A stretch of 64,000 nucleotides of DNA from JAHBVH01 sp034432375 (lineage in GTDB: Bacteria > Chloroflexota > Anaerolineae > Caldilineales > Caldilineaceae). A model generated the notes under the pieces. It had not been told where the DNA came from, did no database searches, and saw only the letters and a list, made by a program, of their open reading frames with translations. The position numbers were made by a program, and so were the translations under genes. Position 1 is the stretch's first letter. The number at the start of each line of letters is the position of its first letter. Positions 1 to 8,700 of this stretch are shown in pieces. The DNA lies in NCBI GenBank assembly GCA_034432375.1, contig DAOUCA010000002.1, forward strand, positions 25,032 to 89,031. Direction: 5' to 3'.

Positions 1-236
1 GTACGATAGTCGCCAAAATCCTGCCCGACGGTGGAAAAAATGGTGGGCGTGCCATTGAGCAACTTATGACTATAGGCAATGTTTGTGGCGACACCACCCC
101 GCTGGCGCTGCATCGAATCAACCAAAAAACTCAGGGTGATATTATCCAACTGATCGGGCAAAATATGGTCACGAAATCGACCGGGATAGCTCATGAGGTA
201 GTCATAGGCTACCGAGCCGGTGATGACAAATGACAT
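1..236 (-). CDS. PfkB-family carbohydrate/adenosine kinase, N-terminal part only
   Basis: The gene runs off the left edge of the window, so only the first 78 codons are present. The start reads MSFVITGSVAYDYLM, the first beta strand of PfkB kinases, and it is followed by the RGGVATNIAY segment, which matches the substrate-side GGxxxN motif. The ATP-site motif (DTxGAGD) would lie beyond the edge. Members of the adenosine/ribokinase branch phosphorylate nucleosides or sugars in the cytoplasm. It lies 51 bp downstream of the LOG gene on the same strand and is probably cotranscribed with LOG and mtnA. That context favours a role in purine or methylthio-sugar recycling (inference). The exact substrate cannot be read from this fragment. 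Confidence 0.75.
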   Translation of the reverse strand, partial: MSFVITGSVAYDYLMSYPGRFRDHILPDQLDNITLSFLVDSMQRQRGGVATNIAYSHKLLNGTPTIFSTVGQDFGDYR

Positions 237-287
237 CTAGAAAATCCTTTCATTTATATACAATTTCTAACGTGCGACGAAATCTTT

Positions 288-884
288 TTACGCCTCATCA
301 AAATCAAGCCACTTCACCACACCTGGGGGTGGTTCATGATTGGCCAACTTCGTCAACAAACTCGTCGGGTCTTCATCGACCACGCACAACAAACGATGTT
401 GTGGTCGGATGAATCCTTGCTGAGCCGCATTGTCGATCCAGGCGATGAGCCCATCAAAATAGCCGTTGATATTCAACAGTCCAATCGGTTTGGCATGAAT
501 CCCCAACTGTCCCCAGGTCAAGGCTTCAAAAAGCTCATCCATCGTGCCAAAGCCGCCGGGCAATGCAACAAAGGCATCGCTCAAGCGCGTCATCAGCGCT
601 TTCCGTTCGTGCATGGTGCGCACTTCGATCAACTCCCCATAGATCGTTTCCGCAATCTCTTTCGTCTTGAGCGACCGCGGTAAAACACCCGTCACACTGC
701 CACCACCATCGATCACCGCCTTAGCCACCGTACCCATTAGCCCAACACTGCCACCGCCATAGACTAGCCCAATTCCTTGCTCGGCCAACACCATGCCCAA
801 ACGTTGGGCGGCGGTTGCGTAGAGCGGGACAACGCCAAAGCTGGAACCACAGTAGACACAGACTCGCTGAATCGAAGTGCTCAT
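288..884 (-). CDS. LOG-family protein (TIGR00730-type cytokinin riboside 5'-monophosphate phosphoribohydrolase)
   Basis: This is a 198-residue Rossmann-fold protein of normal length for the family. The signature PGGFGTMDE is at residues 109-117, the glycine-rich GGGSVGLMG at 43-51 and the conserved MHERK at 91-95; together these form the nucleotide and active site of LOG lysine-decarboxylase-like enzymes. The family hydrolyses the N-glycosidic bond of AMP-type nucleotides, releasing a free base and ribose 5-phosphate. The start overlaps the mtnA stop by 4 bp (ATGA), so translation is probably coupled. With mtnA upstream and a PfkB kinase downstream, a housekeeping role in adenine or nucleotide recycling is more likely than cytokinin making; that part is inference. 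Confidence 0.9.
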   Translation of the reverse strand: MSTSIQRVCVYCGSSFGVVPLYATAAQRLGMVLAEQGIGLVYGGGSVGLMGTVAKAVIDGGGSVTGVLPRSLKTKEIAETIYGELIEVRTMHERKALMTRLSDAFVALPGGFGTMDELFEALTWGQLGIHAKPIGLLNINGYFDGLIAWIDNAAQQGFIRPQHRLLCVVDEDPTSLLTKLANHEPPPGVVKWLDFDEA

Positions 885-1972
885 GCGCCCGCCGCTACTT
901 GGCCACGGCGGCTGCGCGCGTCATCAATCCGTGCTTCAGCGGCGGTTTTGGCTTGGCGGAGACTCTCAGTAAAAGGGGGGTAGCAGATCCCTTCCTCGGT
1001 GACAATGCCGGTGATGTAGCGGTGCGGCGTTACATCAAAGGCTGGGTTGTAGACGGGCACTCCTTCTGGTGCAATCACCGTCTCGCCGATGTGGGTCACC
1101 TCTTCGGCACCACGCTCCTCAATCGGAATATCATCACCCGTGGGCAAATTCAAATCCACCGTGCTGGTGGGCACAACAGCATAAACGGGAATATTATTCT
1201 CTTTGGCGACTACACCTAGCTTATAGGTACCAATCTTGTTGGCAACATCGCCATTGGCGGCGACACGGTCGGCCCCAAAGATCACGACATCCACTCTGCC
1301 GGTACGCATGAGATGGCCGGCAGCATTGTCGGCGATCAGATGCATCGGCACTTCGGCGCGCATCAGTTCCCAGGCCGTAAGACGCGCCCCTTGCAGCCGA
1401 GGCCGCGTTTCATCCACCCAAACGTGGATCGTTTTGCCCTGTTCCTGGCAGGCGTAAATAACTCCCAAGGCTGTCCCAAAATCAACGGTAGCCAGTGAAC
1501 CAGTATTGCAATGGTGAAGCAGATTTGCGCCCTCTTTGATGACCGCCGCACCGTGAAATCCCATCCGTCGATTAATTTCGATATCCTCATCCGCCAGCGC
1601 ATCGGCTTCTGCCAACAGTGCGCTCCGCAGATCGTCAACATTGTCGAGCACAGTCACTTCCGCCAAAGTAAGCATACGTGCTGTCGCCCAGCTTAGATTG
1701 ACTGCCGTCGGTCGGGCCGCGTCCAGTTCCTCTTTGGCGATACGCAGGTCGGCAAGCAGGGCATCTCGCGTTGTGGCGGGGCTGATGACAGCCGCCAGCG
1801 CCATGCCATAGGCACCCGTCGCGCCGATGGCCGGGGCACCACGCACATACATCTCTTGAATGCTGCGCGCCACATCGGTCACAGTTGCGAATTCAGCAAT
1901 CACAAATTGGCCGGGGAGTAGCCGCTGATCGATCATCTTCACTTTGTTATCTTCCCAGTAGACCGTTCGCAT
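881..1972 (-). CDS. mtnA: S-methyl-5-thioribose-1-phosphate isomerase
   Basis: The 363-residue protein has the full eIF2B-like MtnA layout. It has the RGAPAIGATGAYG segment (residues 44-56), the catalytic cysteine in HCNTGSLAT (Cys155), and the catalytic aspartate in GADRVAANGD (Asp235), followed by NKIGTY. It converts methylthioribose 1-phosphate to methylthioribulose 1-phosphate in methionine salvage. A strong Shine-Dalgarno sequence (GAGGAGGA) lies just upstream of the ATG. The gene leads a minus-strand group with LOG and a PfkB kinase, overlapping LOG by 4 bp. The other salvage genes (mtnB, mtnD) are not in the window. No SAM riboswitch was recognised in the leader. Confidence 0.95.
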   Translation of the reverse strand: MRTVYWEDNKVKMIDQRLLPGQFVIAEFATVTDVARSIQEMYVRGAPAIGATGAYGMALAAVISPATTRDALLADLRIAKEELDAARPTAVNLSWATARMLTLAEVTVLDNVDDLRSALLAEADALADEDIEINRRMGFHGAAVIKEGANLLHHCNTGSLATVDFGTALGVIYACQEQGKTIHVWVDETRPRLQGARLTAWELMRAEVPMHLIADNAAGHLMRTGRVDVVIFGADRVAANGDVANKIGTYKLGVVAKENNIPVYAVVPTSTVDLNLPTGDDIPIEERGAEEVTHIGETVIAPEGVPVYNPAFDVTPHRYITGIVTEEGICYPPFTESLRQAKTAAEARIDDARSRRGQVAAGA

Positions 1973-2709
1973 AATTTCCTCCTCAAAGCAACTTGTGGTA
2001 ATTCTGGAGATGGAGCGCTACCCTCTTTATTCTGGACAATCGCAGGCTATCTCTGGATAAACGCGGGCATAAAAAAACGCCTGCATGGCCATATCCAGCA
2101 GACGCTTGCGATCCCATCTGGCCGGCCCAACAACTCGATGTGGGATGGATGATCTCAGGACCAAGCAGCTATTCGTACCACAGTTTCCCTTGCTGCTTTG
2201 CCGTAGCCAGTATTACCAGCTTGGATTGCGAGGCAAAGTCACAACAGAGAAATGTATCGAACCAACTAGCGCTAGGTTATCAAGCGTCCCGAGGTTGATT
2301 TCAATCAACTTGCGAAAACAGAGCAACAGGATTGGGCACAATTTCGGGCACTTGGGGTATCAGAGCTGACTTGTTTTTCAGCGTGAATAATACCCATCAA
2401 CCATTCCACAACCGAAAACCGGGGCTCCAGCGGGTTGTAGATCTTCAATTTATTTCAAACCTGGAAAGCCTAACACATTTGTTAAGTCATGTCAAAAAAG
2501 CAAAGCGGATCTTCTATCACTACAGTTAAACTGGCAGCAGCGTTTTATCAAGTAAATGCCCAGCACACAATGTGAGCCTTAACTCAGATAGCTACAACTG
2601 GGCGAATCATCGTTCAGCACAGAGGGACCGAGCGCTACTCGGTCCCTCTGTAGAGGAGGCAAGGCTGAGAAAACGAATCTATCGTGTTAGCAGTTTAGCA
2701 TGTTACAGT
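1973..2709. other. Intergenic region of about 740 bp
   Basis: No intact gene was recognised here. The minus strand has short open stretches with protein-like composition interrupted by stops (around 2050-2300), which could be a decayed gene, but no family could be named. The mtnA leader and promoter must lie at the left end. The only clear structure is the hairpin at 2620-2650, listed separately. Confidence 0.5.
2620..2650 (-). terminator. Perfect 13-bp hairpin downstream of the secreted repeat protein
   Basis: CAGAGGGACCGAG (2620-2632) pairs perfectly with CTCGGTCCCTCTG (2638-2650) around a 5-nt loop. It sits 60 bp past the stop of the minus-strand gene at 2710. No T-tract follows on either strand, so it may act as an mRNA 3' end stabiliser or be a palindromic repeat rather than a classical intrinsic terminator. 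Confidence 0.45.
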
Positions 2710-5331
2710 TTAGCGTGAGACCAAAGGCATGAAAATCTTTAGATTGAGCGGTTCATTCTCTTCACCCAAACCAGTCGGCTGGAAAAGACCCAAATCCCAA
2801 CGCAGGTCGGTTGTAAAGACTGGAACGTTGAAGGTTGCCGTGCGCTGTGTAGAAGGATCCACATCGCTATCCAATTCATCATTGGTGCCGGTATTTAGCG
2901 GGCTAACGGTGAAACTCGCCGGCAGGTTGAATTCTACATAGTAGTCGCCGGGATTGATCCCCTGAAAGTTGTAAATCCCCTGATCATTTGTCGTTGTCTC
3001 TGCCACCAATGTGTTGTTGCTGGTGAAGAGGCGCACAGTTACACCAGCTACGCCAGTTTCATCGCCACCGTCCTGCAGACCATTCTGATTGCGGTCATTC
3101 CAGACAAAGTTGCCCACTGCGGCCGATCCAGCACCAGATAGACCGATAAGACCAGCATCCCAGCTCAAATCGATTTCGCCAGCATCCAACGTAAATGGCT
3201 CTGTCCGTTGCGCAGGGCCCCGTGGGTCCGGCACGATGGTAGCAGCATCACTGTCAACTGTATCGTCGCTGCCAACGTTGGCAAGGGTCCAAACGCCTTC
3301 ACCCAGTGGATTGATAAAGATGAGGAAGTATTCACCCGGTTCCACGTCGGTAAAGAGATACTGACCACCATCACTCGTCACAGTTGTGTCAATCAAGGTG
3401 CCATCGGCAGCATGAAGTTCAACGATGATGCCATCGATCCCTTGTTCGCGGGGGTCGTTGTCTTGAATTCCATCACCTTGTGCAATATCATCCGGTGTAG
3501 CACCATCGGGATTGATATCGCCCCAAACATAGTTACCGACCGTCGCAGTCGCAAGTGAATTGCAGTAGTGGCTGGTATCGCTGGCACTCAGGGTGCCGGC
3601 GACGGCGGTTACACTGTTGGCGTAGGTGTTGCGAACAATGCCACCGGTTGCTGCATTGCCACAACCGCTGACGATAAAGCTGCCGCTTTCGCTGCTCAAG
3701 GTGCGGGCCACGCCACTCTTCTGGTAGGTCCAGACTTCGCCTGGTTCAAAGCTGTTGTCGTTATCACCAACGGTGTCCGCGATGCGGTTGGTCACAGCAC
3801 CTTCCACCGAATCGGTCACAGTAACATCGGCGGCATCAAAGGCAATCGCGCCGGTGTTTGTCACGAGATAGGTCCAGAGGACGGTTGCACCGGGAGCTAT
3901 CACCGGCACATCGGCATCGTTCGGCAACTTCGCATCGTTACCGTTGGTCAGCTTTAGTACAGCAATTCCAGGTTCCGGCTGATTGCAGTAGTGGCTGGTA
4001 TCGCTGGCACTCAGGGTGCCGGCGACGGCGGTTACACTGTTGGCGTAGGTATTGCGAGCTACGCCACCGGTTGCTGCATTGCCACAACCGCTGACGATAA
4101 AGCTGCCACTTTCGCTGCTCAAGGTGCGAGCCACGCCACTCTTCTGGTAGGTCCAGACTTCGCCTGGTTCAAAGCTGTTGTCATTATCGCCAACGGTGTC
4201 CGCGATGCGGTTGGTCACAGCACCTTCCACCGAATCGGTCACAGTAACATCGGCGGCATCAAAGGCAATCGACCCGGTATTCGTCACCAGATAGGTCCAG
4301 AGGACGGTTGCACCGGGAGCTATCACCGGCACATCGGCATCGTTCGGCAACTTCGCATCGTTACCGTTGGTCAGCTTTAATACAGCAATTCCAGGTTCAT
4401 AGATCAAATGCGTGGAAAGTTCCACCCAAACACCACTGGTCCCATTGGTCGGTGTATAGCCATCGATCGATTCAATCTGAAAACAAGCATAGGTGGCACC
4501 GGCCGGCACGGTAATCGAATTGGTATAATCATCCCATTCACCAATGCCACCATTGAGCGGGAAGGGGGGGACTTTGGTAGGCGGTGGTGGACCGTCAAGC
4601 AGATTATCATTGGCAACGGGTGAAACGATGTTCGTTGGTTTCGCCCCCGACCCGGTTGCATACCAGATGCGATCGCCGCGCATCTGATCGTGCTCAACAC
4701 CACCAACAAACATTTGCAAATTCAATGTGCGCGGCGAAGGTGCAGCAACAAAGTCAACACAAGTGACCTGCGTGTCCGGTCCAGCATCCGGCGGGAAGCC
4801 CCAGAAGAAACCATCCAACCCGTAATTCAGTTGCACCTGCCCAAAGGGACAGGTGGGATCCGCTGAGATCACAACAATCCCGGCACCATTGCCTTCTGGC
4901 GTTTTGAGGGCATTAACACTAACCGTAAGCACACCAGCACTTGGTAACAACGAGACGATGTTCGTTGAGTGGTACGTGTAATAATAGGCATCGGCATAAC
5001 CAGCATAGGCCGATGTTTCGGCGGCGGCAGTAACTGAATTGATGACACCGCCATTAAATTGCGCACTAATCTGATTGTCACCATTATTCTGTCCAGGGTA
5101 GCGCCCAGACCAGTAAAGATAGGCTGCAACCGGTGTCCCTTGTACGGTAACTGAAAATTCCTGGGGCCCACCATCGAGCAGTCCAATCCCGTCGTGTGCA
5201 ACACAGTAATTACCTTCTAGTGTAGTCTGCACAGGCAGTGTACCATCTGCTGCTTGTGCAATCTGAGCAAGCGCCAAGATTAATAGCGCTAAAAAGACGG
5301 CAAATAGAGTCCGTCTAACATATACCTTCAT
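2710..5331 (-). CDS. Large secreted SdrD B-like/adhesin-type protein with duplicated module
   Basis: This is an 873-residue exported protein. Residues 1-28 form a signal peptide (basic start, hydrophobic core, A-Q-A-A cleavage region). An N-terminal beta-rich domain is followed by two nearly identical 139-residue DUF11-like modules beginning EPGIAVLKLTNG. Then come two SdrD B-type domains (GNYVWGDINPDG and GNFVWNDRNQNG, each with a GxYxFxxxxPGxY strand), folds that stiffen cell-surface adhesins. It ends LKIFMPLVSR with no membrane anchor, LPXTG motif or Por signal. A similar aromatic-x-P-(L/I)-V ending recurs in the protein at 30,563-32,068, so it may be a sorting tag (inference). It is a single transcription unit on the minus strand. 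Confidence 0.8.
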   Translation of the reverse strand: MKVYVRRTLFAVFLALLILALAQIAQAADGTLPVQTTLEGNYCVAHDGIGLLDGGPQEFSVTVQGTPVAAYLYWSGRYPGQNNGDNQISAQFNGGVINSVTAAAETSAYAGYADAYYYTYHSTNIVSLLPSAGVLTVSVNALKTPEGNGAGIVVISADPTCPFGQVQLNYGLDGFFWGFPPDAGPDTQVTCVDFVAAPSPRTLNLQMFVGGVEHDQMRGDRIWYATGSGAKPTNIVSPVANDNLLDGPPPPTKVPPFPLNGGIGEWDDYTNSITVPAGATYACFQIESIDGYTPTNGTSGVWVELSTHLIYEPGIAVLKLTNGNDAKLPNDADVPVIAPGATVLWTYLVTNTGSIAFDAADVTVTDSVEGAVTNRIADTVGDNDNSFEPGEVWTYQKSGVARTLSSESGSFIVSGCGNAATGGVARNTYANSVTAVAGTLSASDTSHYCNQPEPGIAVLKLTNGNDAKLPNDADVPVIAPGATVLWTYLVTNTGAIAFDAADVTVTDSVEGAVTNRIADTVGDNDNSFEPGEVWTYQKSGVARTLSSESGSFIVSGCGNAATGGIVRNTYANSVTAVAGTLSASDTSHYCNSLATATVGNYVWGDINPDGATPDDIAQGDGIQDNDPREQGIDGIIVELHAADGTLIDTTVTSDGGQYLFTDVEPGEYFLIFINPLGEGVWTLANVGSDDTVDSDAATIVPDPRGPAQRTEPFTLDAGEIDLSWDAGLIGLSGAGSAAVGNFVWNDRNQNGLQDGGDETGVAGVTVRLFTSNNTLVAETTTNDQGIYNFQGINPGDYYVEFNLPASFTVSPLNTGTNDELDSDVDPSTQRTATFNVPVFTTDLRWDLGLFQPTGLGEENEPLNLKIFMPLVSR
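3559..4398. repeat. Two near-identical 417-bp direct repeats (period 423 bp) inside a coding sequence
   Basis: Positions 3559-3975 and 3982-4398 are almost identical at the nucleotide level, including silent positions, with only scattered differences. The period is 423 bp (141 codons), so the reading frame is kept. This is a recent in-frame duplication of one extracellular module. Confidence 0.9.
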
Positions 5332-5723
5332 TCAGGCCTCCTCATTCAACCAATCTGTTCATTAAGAGCAATTATTTCCATTAAATCATGCGACTTCTTG
5401 TAATACGCCACAAATGACCACTTCGTTCCGTCAATCTGCTAAACGATAGAGCCTATAAGTTTTGTCTTATAGGCAGTGTTAGTTTATCAGTCATTTGTCT
5501 CGCAAACTATGACAAATTGCTTGCAATGCTCGGCAGGTATGTTAATCAGCCATCCACCGCATGGCTTTGGCTGATCAAAAAGAGGGTTATCCATAAGTCA
5601 ATACAATTGTCGTAGTAAAACGAGACAATTGTATCATTATATTTGGCGGGAATAGATAACAGTTTGCTTACGATATAGAGCTAATCGCGGAAGGAAAAGA
5701 GGAAAAATGTAGTAGCTACAGCG
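5332..5723. other. Intergenic region between the secreted protein gene and gyrA, with two inverted repeats
   Basis: No gene is seen in these 392 bp. Two hairpins stand out. GCCTATAAG/CTTATAGGC is at 5451-5474 with a 6-nt loop. A perfect 11-bp inverted repeat, ATACAATTGTC/GACAATTGTAT, is at 5601-5634 with a 12-nt spacer. They lie downstream of gyrA and upstream of the 5331 gene (both minus strand), so they could serve as gyrA 3' end structures or as an operator. Neither is followed by a clear T-tract. Confidence 0.5.
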
Positions 5724-8700
5724 TTAAGCGTCTTTTTTGCGACTGTTGACGCTGGTTGCAACCCGCAGCTTCTTTTTTGAAGTTTTGGCAGACGCGCCTG
5801 CCACCTTGGTAGTGCTTGTCGAGGGTGAGCCAGCCGATGTGGTCGACTTTGCACGTGACGATGCCTTCGCGGAGCTGATATTTCGTTTCTCCACTACGCC
5901 TTTGGCCTCTACCGTTTTCTCTGCCACCGTTTTCTCTACCACCGTTTTCTTTACCACCGGGGCAGACGCGGACGTGACATTACGTCCTCTCCTGTTAGCT
6001 ACATCACGCATTGTATCCACTGGCGATGTGGCGCGCGCAAGCTTTTCGGTGCTGCTCTTGCGACCACGCTTGCCGCTGCTCCCTTGTGCGGTTTTTGTAC
6101 GCTGCTCGCCTGTAGCTGCTACGGTTGTATCAACCGACGGTGCCACAACCTTGCCAGTTGGTTGCGGTGGGCGTTGTTCTTCTGCCGCGGCTCGTTTGGT
6201 CGTGGCAGAAGGTGAAGTAGCGCTTTTACGGGTACGGCCTCGTTCTGCGGCAATAGACGCTTGCCCAAGCGCAATGTCTCCCTTTGGGTTGCCTCTTGCT
6301 GCACGGGCTGACGGTGCAGCGCTCCGCTGCGCGGTGACGGGATCCTGCACTGCGACAGGTGCTTGACGCTTGGTAGCCCCTTTGGCCGGCTGTGACTGGA
6401 GCGCAGGTGACGCAGCAACAGTAGCCTCGTTCACCCGCAATCCTTTACGTGCTTTGGGTACTCGGGGCGATGGCTTTGCGTCAACGCTACTGGTGGCCGG
6501 CGGCGCGGGCGGGGTGACAGCAACCACTTTTTCTGTTGCCGGCCCTTTGGCCTTTTGCTTTCCCTTGGACGCTGTTGCCGAATCCGTAGTTGCTCCAATT
6601 TTGGGCGAGGCAGAGGAAGCAGGGTTCGACCCATTTTCGCGTGCGACGCTTGAAGCCCGCCTAGCTGTTGTGTGCGGCGGATCAGTAGATTCCACGAGAT
6701 TCAGCCGCAGCGCCTCGGCGGCAATCGGAGCGGTCGGCTGATTACTGCGAGCAGTTGCTGCTTTCTTTGCACTATGCGGAGCAACTTCCGCTGCACTGTT
6801 GCCACGGCGTGTCGGCGCGTCGACGGTGACATCAATTAATGAGGCTTGAAGTGACGCGTTGGCCGGCTTGGGCGCAGGGGTGCGCTTGATCGCCGCCGGC
6901 GCGCGTCTTGTGCGGGCAGTCACAGCGCCAGACGTTGCCGCAGGCGCATTCTTGCTTAGCGCTTGCCCAGACTTCCCGGCGACCGTTGTTTTGTCCGTGA
7001 GGGTCTGTTTGGTCGGCTTGGCACGGGCACTCACCTGGCTGGTCGTGCCACCCGCAGACACCGATGGCCCTTGTCCATCACGTCGATTGTCGCCCGTTGG
7101 CAAATCGACGGAACTATTACCATTACCAGAAGAAGGGTTGAGTGTTGTCGGCGCAGTGGAATCGCTGATGCGCTTGATCACACTCACCTGATCGCCTTTG
7201 GCAAGCTCTACGACCGATTTACCCTGCACGCCACGGCCCATCACCGGAATTTCGGCCACCGGCAACGGCAGCACTTGGTGCTTGGCCGTAACAATCGCCA
7301 CTAGCTCTTCCTCACCGGTTGTAGCCCCCAACAGCAGCGCCGTGGCAACCAACCCCGTGCGACTAGTCGGCTTATGCGTTACAATGCCGCCGCCGTTACG
7401 CCCCTGCCGGCTATACTCGGCGAGTTCGCTCCGTTTGGCATAGCCCTGTTCCGTCATAGTCAGAACGGTGCCTTCACCACTTGGATCGATCAGATCGGCG
7501 TGGACAACAATATCTTTCTTCTTGAGCTTGATGCCACCAACGCCACCGGCGGCCAACCCCATGCTGCGTACATCTTCTTCGTTAAAGCGGATTGATTGCC
7601 CTTCCGCCGTAATCAGCATGACATCCTGTTTACCCTGCGTCGGGAGCACCCAACCGAGTCGATCCTTTTCGGTCACGGCGATGACGGGAAATTCATTGGC
7701 GATCGTGCTTATCAGATCCGCCACGGCAACCCGCTTAACATCGCCCAGCATTGTCGCCAGGAAAAGATAGCCGCTGGCTTCGGACGCGCTGATGCGTGGG
7801 ATGCTGATGGCGGCAGTGATCGCATCGCGGCGCGTAAAGTCGCTCAACTCAGCGACATGTTTGGGGCTGCCATTCTGCGGGATCTCATGGATCGCAACGC
7901 GCGTACAGCGCCCATCGCGACAGAATAGATAGAGCCAATCGCGCGTATTAGCCGTGAGCATCGCTACTTGACCATGTTTGGCCATCTGTCGCATAGTCGA
8001 CACGGTCGGTCGAGTGACATCTTGGCGACGCAACTCACCATCGGCGCTCACCGTTACCCAAACTTCTTGTTGTGGCAGCAGATCCGTCGTGGTCAACGTA
8101 CCCTTGGTGCGGTCGACAATCTGTGTGCGCCGAGCGTCGCCATATTTTTCTTTTTGGGCCAGCAGATCTTCGCGAATGACGGCCAGGATCTTTTCTGGAT
8201 GGGCGAGGAGATCTTCGAGATAGGCGATGCGGGCTAGGAGTTCATCATATTCATCCTTGAGCTTCTTGCGCTCCAAGGCCGCAAGGCGACGCAACTGCAT
8301 ATCAAGAATGGCCTGCGCCTGAATCTCCGAAAAGGCAAAATTCTTAACGAGATTGTTGCGCGCCGTCTCGACCGTCTGACTGCGCCGAATCGTAGCGATC
8401 ACCTCGTCGAGGATATCAAGCGCTTTGAGCAACCCTTCGACAATGTGGGCCCGATCGCGTGCCTTTGCCAGATCATATTCTGAGCGCCGACGGATAATCT
8501 CCTCACGGTGTTGGACAAAGAGATGCAACGCCCGTTTGAGGCTAAGTAGCCGCGGCTGGCCATCGACCAACGCCAACATCTGCATCCCAAAGGTCTGTTG
8601 CAGCGGCGTATATTTAAAGAGATCCTTGAGCACATCTTTGGCATCGGCATTGCGCGTCAACTCAATGACGATGCGCATTCCCGTGCGGTCACTTTCGTCG

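Noticed and set aside
1973..2250. Riboswitch (SAM, TPP or cobalamin) upstream of mtnA
   Set aside because: A CTGAGA-like and an AAGGGAAACTG-like string drew attention, but the surrounding conserved helices of those classes could not be built.
5737..6366. 209-codon open frame antisense to the gyrA tail
   Set aside because: Arises from the low-complexity Ala/Thr/Lys codons of the tail; no independent evidence.
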